NCBI GenBank assembly: GCA_001931905.2
Contig: MSJI02000333.1
Location: 1 to 42,602 of the forward strand
From: Cladosporium sp. IMV 00045
Lineage: Eukaryota > Ascomycota > Dothideomycetes > Cladosporiales > Cladosporiaceae
Direction: 5' to 3'
DNA: 42,602 nucleotides
Part shown: one piece after another, positions 20,800-33,200 of the stretch
How the letters are laid out: every line of letters starts with the position of its first letter
Numbering within the stretch: position 1 is the first letter of the stretch
Notes under the pieces: generated by a model
Told to the model about the DNA's origin: nothing
Database searches by the model: none
The model's input: only the letters and a program-made list of their open reading frames with translations
Made by a program: the position numbers and the translations under genes

Positions 20800-23700
20800 T
20801 TAGCTGGACTCAGCCTGCAAGAACTTCCACAGCCTTCCAAACTCGGTCTCCTCGCCGTGCGCGAGCAGCTCGTGGGGGTCGCCCTTCTCCACGATCTTGC
20901 CGCCGTCGAGCACGATGACGCTGTCGTGGTCGAGAATGCTCTCCAAGCGATGCGCGACCGTGATGATGGTCTGGCTGCCGAAGTTCTGTCGGATCACCTT
21001 CTGCATAATCTCGTCGGTGTGCTCGTCGACCGTGCTGGTGGCTTCGTCCAGAATGAGAATCTGGCTGGGGTTGAGGAGCGCGCGTGCCAGACAGAAGAGC
21101 TGCTTTTGACCCTGCGACAGGTGGAGTTCGGAGATGTCGCCGTCCAGGCCGTCGGAGCCCTTTTCTTCGATCAATTCGAGGAGAGACACGATGTCGAGTG
21201 CATCGCAGATGGCGTCGATGCCGTGCACGCCTCGAGGATCGATGTTGTCGCGGACGCTGCCTTGGATGAAGACGCCGTCCTGGGTGATCGAGTTGATGCG
21301 AGAGCGAATGTCGTGGCGCGGCAGCTGGGAGATGTCGATGCCGTCGATCAAGATTTGACCGGCGCTGAGGTCGAGCATGCGGAAGAGGGTCATGGCGAGG
21401 GATGACTTTCCACTGAGAAGTAGTTTAGTATTGGAAGAAGATGATGTCACAAAAAGAGTATTGCTTACCTTCCGGTACGACCGCAGAGACCAATCTTCTC
21501 ACCGGGCTCAATTGTGAAGGAAACCTGGTTAATGGCAAGGTGAGTTTGCGAGTACCCGGCGGAGATCTTGTCGAACTCGATCTTGCCCTCCTCAGGCCAG
21601 TTAGCAGGCAGAACATAGCCGCCGCCTTCGGTCTGTGCCTCTTGCGGAGTCTTCTCAGCATACTCTTTGATTCTGGCAATCGAACCGATATGGGTCTCCA
21701 GGTTCGTCCAGAATTGAATCAACATCTTGATGCTCTGGGTGAACAAGACAACGTTGTAAAGAGCGACACCCATGTATGCAGTGTTGGTACTGTCTAGTGT
21801 GGCGACAAGGATCATCAAGATGACCGCGATGCCTGCAACCATAAGGTCAAGCGTCAGACTGAGCCAGCGTTGGATGGCGTTCATCATGTAGAAGGGTCTT
21901 TGAGAGTATTCCAGAAGCTCGTAATTCTTCTCTTCCATAGGAGCTTGCCAGCCGAATGCACGGATCGACGGCAGACCCTTGAGGGTATCGGTGAAATGAG
22001 CGAAAAGAGGCGCCTTGGCCTCGATGTCAAGTAGACGTAGTTGGCGGGAGGTGCGGAGGTAGACCCTCTGGATGCAATAGAGGAAGATGAAAAGGAAAGG
22101 GAAAGAGATCGCGGCGTAGGACGCGGCAACACCGACGAGAATGATCTGAGCCAGGCAGAGGAAACCAGTGGCGACAACGTTGATAGCAGCCACAGGGAGA
22201 TCCATGTCAATCAGTTGTAAATCCTGACTGAAACGGTTCAGAATACTGCCAGTGTCTGTGATGGACAGGAAAGACATCTTGGCACCGAGGGTCGTTTGCA
22301 GCAAGACTCTGTGGAAGTTGGCACCGGAGATGGGCACCATAGTGACGATGAGTTGATAGGATCCAGCAATTAGGGCGATCATCGCGATGAAGCCGAGCAT
22401 GGCATAGATGCCCATGTAGTAGTTCTCTTCGCCGGCAGGATCAGCTGATTGAGCCCACCATTTGAGCCAGATACTAGGGAAAGACAAGCAGAAGACGAAT
22501 CCGGCCATGGCCACAATAAAGATCATGGTGGCAACCCAGCCAACAGAGTGAACGTAATACAAATAAGTCGCGATGTCGCCCTCTTGTCGAGTCTTGTCAT
22601 GTTCTTTGACAGGTTCCTCTTTGTTGAGAGGGACCTTGGCCACAGTTGGGACAACCGCAATGGCAGGCTCGAATGTCCAGTCAGGCAGGCTTAGAGCGTA
22701 AGAGGCAACGTAACCTCCTGACTTGTCGAGGGTGTCAAAATCACCGGCCTCAGAGACGTGACCCTCACCATCGAGAGAAATGATTTGATCGGCGTAAGGA
22801 ACACGCTTGACAGAGGACGACGCCACAATGACTGTAGCGCCGATCTCGCGAAGCAAACCCGAGGTACCTAGCAAGTTGTGGAAGATCTGGTTCTCAGTGG
22901 AGGCATCCAGTCCGCTGAAAGGGTCATCCAGCATGATAAGGGTCTTGCGAGAGTAGATAGCGCGAGCGAGGGCAATACGCTGGCTTTGACCACCACTGAG
23001 CGCAGTACCTCCGCTGCCGATGATTGTATCCTCGCCGGCAGAAATTTGCTCCAGATCCTTGTCCAGAGCACAAGCACGCAGAACGGTCGTGTACCATCGC
23101 TCGTCATATTCGAGCATGGCAGTGATACTATCGCGAATGCTGACGTTCATGTGCCACGGTGACTGGGAACAGTATGCCATAGAGTCAACCTGTGCCTTGA
23201 TTGATCCTCCCATGCAGGGTACTTCACCCAGCAAAGCCTGGAGGAGAGTCGATTTACCACAGCCAGAAGGCCCGACAAGCATGTTGAAAGATCCCGGGAC
23301 GATTTTGAGGGAGACCTCCTTGAGAATTGGCTCCTTCTCGGTGTCCCAACCGAAGCTACCGTTGTCAATACTGAGCGCCTCGACGCCCGACAAAGGAACG
23401 AAAGGGTTCTCCGCCTTTTGTGGCTTGTTGCCCAGTTCAATATCGCCTTCATCAGAAGCGGCCGAGACAGCACTCAAGCTGAAGTGACCTTTCTTAGGCT
23501 GTGGCGAAGCAGCCGCCGGCGTGCGGGCGTACTGCACTTCCTCCTTGTTCAGGAACTCTTCGATACGGCCAAAGGACCCAGCAGAGGCAGCAAATTGCAT
23601 CAGAGCCATGACTAAAGTCAGAAGAGGGTCGGTTCCGAGAGCAAAGATCGAGAGCGATGTGTAAATTTCGGATGTAGAAATAGCGCCGTTGGACAGCCCT

Positions 23701-25300
23701 ACAAAAGTGCCGATGGTTGCGATGGGAGAGAAAACGCGAGCCAGCCAAGCAAAGGTCATATTGACAACAAGCAGCTTCCTGAATGTTGTCGAGTCACGCA
23801 TCTCATCCATTCGAAGACCATGCACGGAGTTGATTAGAACGTTCTCCAGGCCCATCATCTTGATGCCCTTGAGCGAACCGAGCATATTACCAGTAGAGGA
23901 AAGACGCTTTTCAATCGCCTTCAGCCAGTTGGCTTGGTGTTGTCCAATGCCTCCCATCGCAACCAGGGAAGCAAGCAGTGCAAAGACCATGACACCAACG
24001 TTGACTGCTACGGCAACGCCCAGTTCCTGTTGGAGAAGGAAGATGGCCAAGCCAATCTCGATCGGGTTGGCCCACATATCGGTGATGGTGGACCATCCCT
24101 GAACGATACGTTCGACATCCGCACTCATGAGGGTGACGGAATTGGCCGGGTCGGCGTCTGTGAGTGAAAGACCCGTTGACTTGCGATAGATCATCGAGAT
24201 AAGGCCTCCGCGAAGCATAGTGATTGCTCGATATGTGCGGTGTTGGTGCTGGCTCAGAGTGACTGCCATACCAGTGTAAACCAGGAAATACGCTCCGATG
24301 AGAGCGTATCCGACGTTTTTGTTGTATTGCGTATCCTCATTTTCCGATACGGCAAGGGCACGCTTCAACAGCACCGGTTGGGCAAAGGTGAATCCAATGA
24401 GAGCCAGACGAGCTGGCGCGGCAGATAAAAGGGGCCACTTGAGGGTGGTAATGGCCGTACCCAAAAGCGACGCCTTTCCTTGGGCTTTGTTGGCATCCCA
24501 AGAGCTTGACAACATCTGATAGCTGTTCTTTGCGCTAAGGCTTTGATCCAAGTAAGGCATGTCCGAGACTTCGAGGGTGTTAGAGTAGCCACGAATGAAA
24601 GTTGGGTTGATCCACCAGAACAAGGCCCGGTTGACCATATCAGCTCGTGCTTCGGGGCTGGCATCGCAGTAAGGCGACTCAGGAATTTGGCTCTTAGGCA
24701 AGGCTTCAACAACGAAAAGACAAATCTTAACGACGAAGACCAGGGTGTACAGAATGGCGATGCCATTTGACTGTTCAGAGTAGCTTTCACGCAGCCACAA
24801 CGTCCGAACGCAAGCGATGTCGCAAAGGATAGTGATGAACAAATAGAATTGGTGAAGTAAGGAAGGACGAACGGATCGGCTGTGTTCCAGAAAAGAGACG
24901 AGTCCGAGAAAGAGACAGCAGACACCAGCTACCGCATTTATTGCGACAGAGCCTTGGGTGCTTGTTGATTCTGGCGTTGCCCAAAGTCCAGCTAGAGCAA
25001 AGTAGAATACGGCCACGCAAGTCCAGAAAAACTAGTGATGAGCTCGTCAGTTTGTGTTCGCTTCGATGGTGGGATATCTGCAGGCGAACGTACCGCCTTA
25101 AGACCAACGAGCAATTTGGAGGCGGTCGTGACTGGTCTCTTCAATAACGATGTGAAGCGAAAGACGGCAATCAATGTTGCCAATGCGATTGGCAAGAGAA
25201 CAAGAATGGTCTCTTCAAAGAGAAGTGGAAAGTCGAAGCCGCCACGGCATTCGTGTGCGTACAACTGCACCGTGTTGTCGATGCTAAGGCAGTCCGCCAT
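20800..25300 (-). CDS. ABCC/MRP-type full ABC transporter, 1460 residues
   Basis: This is an ATP-driven exporter, probably in the plasma or vacuolar membrane. Exons on the minus strand are 25300-25094, 25031-21469 and 21412-20800, with introns of 62 and 56 bp. The order is an N-terminal set of ~5 extra helices (residues ~30-170), TMD1 (~270-560), NBD1, TMD2 (~895-1170), NBD2. NBD1 has Walker A GPSGCGKST (~650), signature LSGGQ (~750) and Walker B LIMLDDP (~768). NBD2 has Walker A GRTGSGKSS (~1256, split by the last intron), signature LSQGQ (~1355) and Walker B ILILDEA (~1374). Asp replacing the catalytic Glu in NBD1 and the extra N-terminal helices are typical of the ABCC class. The final residues QAESS follow a normal NBD2 end, so it is full length. 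It is divergent from the NRPS, consistent with export of, or resistance to, its product. Confidence 0.96.
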
Positions 25301-27211
25301 CCTGAATGATCAGGTAAGGATTCTTGAAAAGGATAGAATATTGGTCAGTATCATATGGCCCCAGGCTTCCCCATCTGGTCTCTAGGCTTCTGGTATGAAA
25401 GAGATGAGGCAGCAAAGACAAGCTTGTGGTAACGAAAGACTGGACTTTCGGCTCAACACCGATGAACAACGAATCCTCCACTACTGACCAAGGTGCCGGG
25501 TGCGAAGGACGCCACAAGCAAAAGTGATCGACGTCAATCTCATGCTTACCATATCCTCATTGGGGTAGCGTGGCCAGGGGCAGATGGTATTTGAGATGAA
25601 TAGTGGGACGGCAGAGCATGACAGAGTCGAGGCGAACGGTGCACTGTCCGACGTAGTAGCAGCGCTAGGAAGGATATGACATTAGCGTCCACTAGCAGGC
25701 TCGTTGACAAGGCCAGCAGGCCTATATTATTATTCATGGTTGAGCTTGGGGGGCGGGATAGAACGAGAATTGATCCCCAGCTAAAATTCTCCGGTTGAAC
25801 ACCAAGCGACCTCCAAGCGCTTGTGCTAGCTGCCAAGTGCCTGTCGATCGGTGGGTCTTACCACGCAAACGTTTCTCGCCCGGACGTTTCTGCGGCTGTG
25901 GAAGTTGAGAAGTTGAGATGAAGAGAAAATCGGATTAGAGCTGTTGTCCACCTGTGTACAGGGTGTCTACACGTTGCTCGGGTACAGGCGGCGACGGGCG
26001 GCTATGTCGCTCGCCTCGCTAGATACCTTACCACAATGTCACCGAATCACCAGAGTCCGAATAGAGACCGAAGGGACGCATTCCCCTGCCATTCAAATGC
26101 ATCCAAACGAGAGCCGACGTACCTACAAACGAGCTTGGCACCTGTGAGCTGTTCTGCGAGACCCAAAAAGCCGCTAATAGGTAAGGGATAGTATACAGGT
26201 ACTACATCCGATTTGACCTGTAGACGAGCCGGTGGACGAGCGCCTGTGAACGAGATTCTCAACAATAGCTCTAGTCTCCGAAACTTGCAGTGTTGATCAG
26301 TCTTCACATCATCGGCGGTCCATCCCGTACGTTGAATCGCAACGACTCCTCGTCTGTTGGTGCAACTGCCTGTACCGGAGGTATCATCCATGCCAGTAAA
26401 GCAATCACTGTGCCCTTTGCCATTTGCGCATGCTCGAGAAGCGACGTCTCGCATTGGGCGTAGCTATAGTGAGGCGCTCATAATTGTCACCGGCTCGTAT
26501 ACGGCCGGTGTGCCTGGATCCGACAAGTTGGTTTGTCTCTCGGTTGCGATCGCGTTGCAGATCGATTTGCGCAGGGGAAGGTAGGGCTGCTTGGTTGTAA
26601 GCAAAGTGTGCAAGCGATTACCGACAGGGGTGTGACGCAGGGGCCAGCTCTACTTTTGATGTCGACCCGACAATTCTCCCCTGCTACATCCTCTTTCAGC
26701 CTTGGAACCCACCTACATGCGCGTCTGGTCCACGGCACGAGGCGTCATAGTTTGCGGCCCGCTCGCTCTATACTGACGGACTCAAAGACGGCAGAGCTAA
26801 TGCTGCGCTCCAAGCATGCCATTGTTCACCCTCATCTCGGCGCTCCATGGCTTACAACAGCCATCTTGTCACAGTGGAGACTGTCAAATGCCTCCGTGCT
26901 AACCAGCCATGGGGAATTGGCCTAATTGGCCATACTTGCCGGCAACGGCGGCACCAGTGCGACGCCGCTTACGAGCCTAAGGATAATTTGAGAAATCTAG
27001 CACCCATGGCATTTGATCTGCTCGATCGAGGTCCATCTGAACGGAAGTGGCAACCCCTTGGAAGTTACCGAAGTATCTTTTGTCGCCTTCTTCGTGACCA
27101 GTCCTACGACCTTGTCTCGATCACCCACTTGTACATACATGTACTTTATCATTTACTTGTAACGCCCATGCTGGACGAATAATAATATACTAATACACAA
27201 AAACCGACACG
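25301..27211. other. Divergent promoter region, ABC transporter and NRPS
   Basis: This 1.9 kb spacer lies between the divergent ABC transporter and NRPS starts. No domain-bearing ORF is seen. It is large enough for extensive regulation and contains one striking CGG-N11-CCG palindrome. I saw no clear siderophore-type GATA site (ATCWGATAA). Confidence 0.6.
26488..26510. promoter_or_regulatory. CACCGG-N11-CCGGTG palindrome, candidate Zn2Cys6 binding site
   Basis: The arms CACCGG (26488-26493) and CCGGTG (26505-26510) are perfect inverted repeats around an 11-base spacer, giving an everted CGG-N11-CCG. This is the spacing known for yeast Gal4. It lies about 0.7 kb upstream of the NRPS ATG and 1.2 kb upstream of the ABC transporter ATG, in a locus with its own Zn2Cys6 gene. 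Binding is inferred. Confidence 0.4.
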
Positions 27212-30200
27212 ATGGAGCAATCAGTGCAGTGTTGTCTACCTTCTTTCCCTAATCCCACAAACAAAGGCATTACCAGCAGAACCCCGGCGTCTGTTCCGGT
27301 GTCTCTACCAGAAAACGACCTCGACCTCCTCAAAAAAACCTACCAGACCGCCACTACCATCGATGTCCTGCTCATCAAGGCTTGGGCAATTGTCTTGCGC
27401 TGCTACATCGGTTCAGACGAAATCGCTTTTGCCTACCAGAGAGAACAGCCAGGTCAAGAACAGACTGTGCAGAGCAATGTTGTTTCTGTCAGCTTATCAG
27501 ACGACGACGACTTGACAGAGCTGCGACGACGAGAGATCTCGATTACCAACATCGAGAATGACCAGCTCGACTTCCAATCATTCAACACCGTGTTCTTGAG
27601 ACAACACGAGAAAGAAGATATCGATGCTTCTTCCGACTTGACTTCTACCATCCACGAAAATTGCCGTATTCGATTTTGTATCGAAGATGTATTCGGTCTC
27701 CCCTCGCTTAATCTGGAATATTGGCGCGATGAAATGTCTACTGGACATGTGACTTGCATTGCTCAAGTATTGAGCCAGGTCATTAGTCAATTGCTCGCCC
27801 ACAGCGATCGCCGCGTGGGCCAACTCGACTTCTTCACCCCCCAAGACAGCAGGCGTGTTGCCAGATGGAATACCGCCATGCCCCCGACTCGCAACCAGTG
27901 TATCCACAGCATCGTTCAGAGACAATGCCGCAAATGGCCCGTAAAGGAAGCCGTTTGTGCCTGGGACGGTAGCTTTACTTTCGGTGAACTGGATTCTCTG
28001 ACATCTCGACTGGCAAGCTATCTGCAAAGTCATGGCGTAGGACCTGAAACGATGGTTCCGCTCTGCTTTGAAAAAACCGTACGTGAACCTAACTCGCTAT
28101 ACCGTGCCCATGAAGCTAACAAATTGAACAGAAATGGTACATCATTGCGGTCTACGCGGTGCTGAAGGCGGGTGGCGCTTTCGTTCCGCTAGATCCATCG
28201 CACCCAGAATCTCGCCTTCGATCTTTGATCGAGAAAGTTGGAGCCAAGGTTGTTTTGACTTCATCTGAACAGCAGTCGAAGGTGGCTCTTGCCACTGTTC
28301 AGCCTGTAATTGCCGTGGATGATGATCTGCTTTCCAAATGTTCGTCATTGGTTGTCAATGACATCGTCCAGCCCGACAACGCGGCTTACGTTATTTTCAC
28401 CTCTGGATCGACTGGCGAGCCTAAGGGAACGCTTGTGGAGCACCGCGCTTTTGCATCAAGCTCTCTTGCCCATACGCCCGCCTTGCGTTTGGAATCAGAC
28501 ACCCGAACTCTTCAATTCGCCGCCCACACATTCGATGCCAGTCTGGTGGACATCCTGAGTGTGCTCATGAACGGTGGAACAGTTTGCATTCCCAGCGAAG
28601 AGTCACGCGTCAACGACCTTGCTGGAGCCATCAACGACTTGCGGTGCAATTACATCGGACTGACACCGTCAGTGATCGAGTTCTTGACCCCCGTCATGAT
28701 CCCTAATGTGCACACTGTTTGCTTGGCCGGGGAGGCTATGTCGATCAACCACAGAAACACTTGGTGTCATCTCAACCTCGTCAATGGATTTGGCCCGACA
28801 GAGACTTCTATTACCTCAGCGGGAAACCCCAATGTCACTCGCGAGACTGATGTGAAGGACATTGGGCTTCCGGTTGGAGGGCGCTGCTGGATTGTCGATC
28901 CGCACGATCATCATCGGATGATGCCTGTCGGTATGTTGTGATGACAAATCCTGCTTTGCAGTGGTTCTTTCATGTACTGACATCGATCAAAGGTGCTGTT
29001 GGCGAGATGCTGGTAGAAGGCCCTTCTATGGCGAGAGGCTATCTTAACAACCCGGAGAAGACAGCCGAAGCATTCATGTATGCCCCGAGCTGGGCAACAG
29101 ACAGCAACGAAGCTGGCGAGAAGCGACGATTCTACAAAAGCGGAGATTTGGTAAGGTATAACTCATCCATTGGCTCATTGACATACATTGGCAGGAAAGA
29201 TACGCAAGTGAAGCTTCACGGACAGCGTGTGGAGCTTGGCGAAATTGAAAGCCGATTGACAGCGGACGTCGACATCCAGCTGGCCTTGGTCCACGTTCCA
29301 CGCGCTGGATATGCTAAGGGCAAACTTGTCACGATCTTCTGCTTTGCAGGCACCACTCACAGCGAAGACCGTGAACTTCTGCTGGAGAGCTCATCTGAGC
29401 AGCGCATCACCGGTCTTAGACAGCGCATTTCGACAGTCCTTCCGACTTACATGGTTCCCGGAGTGTGGCTTAGCGTTGAATCGTTACCACTGCTCACGTC
29501 CGGAAAACTTGACCGCAAGAGGGTTGCCAAATGGCTGGAGGAGATGGAGGAGGACCCCCAATTCAACCTGGATGGAAGCGATGAGCTCGACCCAAGCCAA
29601 TACACACCAGCCAACGAGACAGAAGAGCTATTGGCCGAAGCCTGGAGCCGCGTTCTGAACATTCCAGTAAATCGCTTGAAACTCACGGAAAATTTCTTGA
29701 AACTCGGCGGTGATTCTTTGACGGCCATGACCTGCACCAACTTGTGCAAGAGGGCTGGCATCGGACTCACTGTGCAAGACATCCTGAGGCGCCACTCCAT
29801 TCGCGATCTGGCCATGCACACCTCAACAATCAAATCACCAACTTACTATGAGGAGAAGATCGAAGAGAACTTCGACCTTTCGCCAATCCAATATCTTCAC
29901 TCACTCGTGCGTGCCGAGGACGAAGGTTACTTCAACCAGAGCATCCAGACTCGTGTCCACCAGAGGATCGACGAGCCGGTTCTCCGCAAAGCCATCGAGG
30001 CTGTCGTGTCTCGGCACAGTATGTTGCGTGCGCGATTCTCGTATGAAGGTCGTGAGCGTAAGATGCAGCAACGCATCACCAAAGAGATCGAGTCTTCCTA
30101 CCGATTGAACTACCAGAGTATCAAGAGCGAGGCAGAAGTTGATCAAGTCATCTCGAGCAGTCAGCAGTCCATCAACTGTTTCGTTGGACCGTTGCTTTCT

Positions 30201-33200
30201 GTCGACTTGATCGACGAGCCTGGCAAAGGACAGATGCTTTCCTTGGTCGGTCATCATCTTGTTGTTGACATCGTTTCTTTCCGTCTTATTCTGGAAGATC
30301 TGGAGGAGCTCATCATGGAGCCAAGCAAAGCTGGTTCAGCACCTCCATCGATGCCTTTCCAGATGTGGACCGCCCAACAAACTCAGCAGGCAGAACTGGA
30401 CAACAAGGTCAACACTGAGCTGGACACCACACCCCCACACAATTTCAAGTTCTGGGGCGTCGACGACTCCATCACTTACGGCGAAGTGCAGTGCTCCACC
30501 TTTGAGGTTAGCCAAGAGAGTACCGCCCTTTTGCTCACTGGATGCCATGAGAGTCTGAACACGGAGACCGTTGACCTACTGCTTGCATGCATGCTTCAAG
30601 CCTTCGGACAGGCCTTCCCAGATGGCCCAACGCCCGTAATTAACAATGAAGGTCACGGCAGAGAGCCCTGGGACCCATCCATTGACATTTCTCGCACTGT
30701 TGGTTGGTTCACCACTCTCTATCCGATCTGGGTACCTAATATGTCTCCCGACCAAGACCTGCTGCAAACTGTCGCCCATGTGAAGGACATGCGTCGTCGT
30801 GCCGCCGACAATGGGCGAGCTTTCTTCGCGCACCGCACTCTCTCCGCTGCTGGTCGCAAGAATTTCCCTCACCCGGTGCCTATGGAGATGAGCTTCAACT
30901 ACCTTGGTCAAAACCGCGATCTCCAGAATCAGAAGGGTCTCTTCCACCTTGCGGACACCATGGTGGGCGAGACTCGTGAAGGTGGTGGCTCAGCAGACTT
31001 TGGCCGCGACACACCTCGTTTCGCGCTGTTTGAGATCTCTGCAGCTGTCATCGATGGCCAGCTGCGTTTCACTTTCTCTTACGGCAGATCCATCAAGCAC
31101 CAAGACCAAGTCCATGACTGGCTCGACCGTTGCCAACAGCTGCTGGAGACCCTGCCGCATCAGCTTCTCGCAGCTGCACCCACCAAAACAGTCAGCGACT
31201 TCCCAATGCTCAAGATGACCAACGACGAGCTGGAAATGGTGGAATCTGGAATCCTGCCCAGACACGGAATCGTATCGCTCCATGCTGTTGAGGACATGTA
31301 CCCTTGTACTCGCATGCAGCAAGGTATTCTGCTCAGCAGATGCCGAAACCCCTTACTCTATGCCGTTCACACGACTTTTGAAGTCCGCGGCATAGGCAAT
31401 GCTAGTGACGCAGCTAGCGGTGTTCTTGCCGCCTGGTCTAAACTTATTGCCCATCATTCCATGCTCAGGACAATCTTCGTCGACAGGCTCACCCCGAAGA
31501 CTCCTTTTGCACAGGTTGTCTTGAAAGACATTGGCCACACGCACCCAGCTCAATTGACTTGCGACAACGAAGATGAGGTTATGGCCACATTCGCAGCTCG
31601 CGATATTGTACCTTATCACGATTCACACAGGTTCTCCGTGTGCACTGTGGCCAGCACCGGCAAGGTATTCTGTAGACTGGAGATCAACCATGCTGCAATG
31701 GATGGCAGTTCCATCTCCATTCTTCTTCGTGACTTGAAAGATGTCTGCGCGCAATCCTTCACTGAAGGCCCCAAGCCTGACTTCCGCAACTTCGCCAGAC
31801 ACCTCAATAAGCAAACTTACACTGAGGCTACGAAGTTCTGGACATCGTATCTGGACCAAGCACGCCCTTGCCACATTCCCTTGAATCCAAAGGGTAAGGA
31901 CTTGGCCAACAGAACCTCTATTCGCACTTCACGAATTGAGTTCAACAACTTTACTGGACTGCACCGATTCTGCGAATCTGCTGGTATCACGCACTCTACT
32001 GTCTTCAATGTTGCATGGGGCCTCTTGCTCTCTTTCTTGACGCAGTCGGACGATGTTTGTTTCGCTTACACAACATCGCTCCGCGATGCTCCGGTCGAGG
32101 GAGTTGATGCTATGATTGGGCCTGTCATGAACCTGAATGTCTGCCGTATCAAGCTTCCGGGCTCTGATTCCGATGACACCTTGATCGATGTGCTGCAGCA
32201 GACCCAGAATGATTTCACCGAGTCTCTGCCGCACCGCGCCTGCTCTCTGATCGATGTTCTCCACGAGATGAAGATGGCGAATACTTCGCTTTTCAACAGC
32301 GGTGTCTCCTACAGGAAACTTCCTCCCCAGCAAAGCAACACTGGTTCTGGTTCGGTCGAGCTTGTCCAGAAGGGTTACATTCACGATCCCGCTGAGACTG
32401 CGGTATATGTCAACGTCGAAGCCACGGATGCAGCTGCCACTATTGAGCTCAACCACTGGATAGAGTGTCTGTCAGAAGCGCAAGCCGATCTTATTGCAAA
32501 GTTGTATGTTGAGAAGATCGAGGATGTCATTCGTGCCTCCGAGGAACAACAAATTGCCAGCAAGCTGCGCCAGATTGGCGATGAAGAAAAATCCATGTTC
32601 GAGGATCAGGACACAACTCCATGGAAAGAGACCGTGGCCCTTGCGGAGCCTTGCCTCCTGCCGTCTATTAGCGACCCTCATGCTGCCGCTGGTGAAGAAG
32701 GCGTCCACTCGTCTGTCCTCTTGACCGTGCCCCAGCCAGCCAAGCTCTTGCAGTTCTGCAAGGAAAACGACTTTGACGCCGCTTTGGTCTACCAATTCGT
32801 GTGGGCTATCGTCCTTCGTCTGTACTCAGGTCTTTCTGAGACCCGCTTTGGCGTCCTCGACACGTCCCGGCCCAATCACCGCCTAGAGAACCGCGTGGTA
32901 AACGCGAGCGACACCAACTCGATCATTGAGGTCTTGCAGCAGTTGAAGATTGACTCCGCCAACCGATCGAAGGCTTGGATATCTGCTAGCAGAGCAATGC
33001 AGCCAGAAACCAACGAGGATATCCCGTTCAACACAGTAGTCTGCGCACAATCCGGTGAAGACACGTCTAGCACCACTACCATCAACAGACTACTGTCAGG
33101 CGGCAGCTTCAGCGCTATTCTACTGAACCCTGGCCCGCTGACCCGTCGCTCTGCACACGTCAAGCTGCACCACTCAAAGGACGTGGCCAAGGACTACGTC

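Noticed and set aside
25301..27211. Siderophore-type regulation of the NRPS
   Set aside because: No ATCWGATAA-type site was found, and the two epimerization domains argue against a hydroxamate siderophore synthetase despite the T-C ending.
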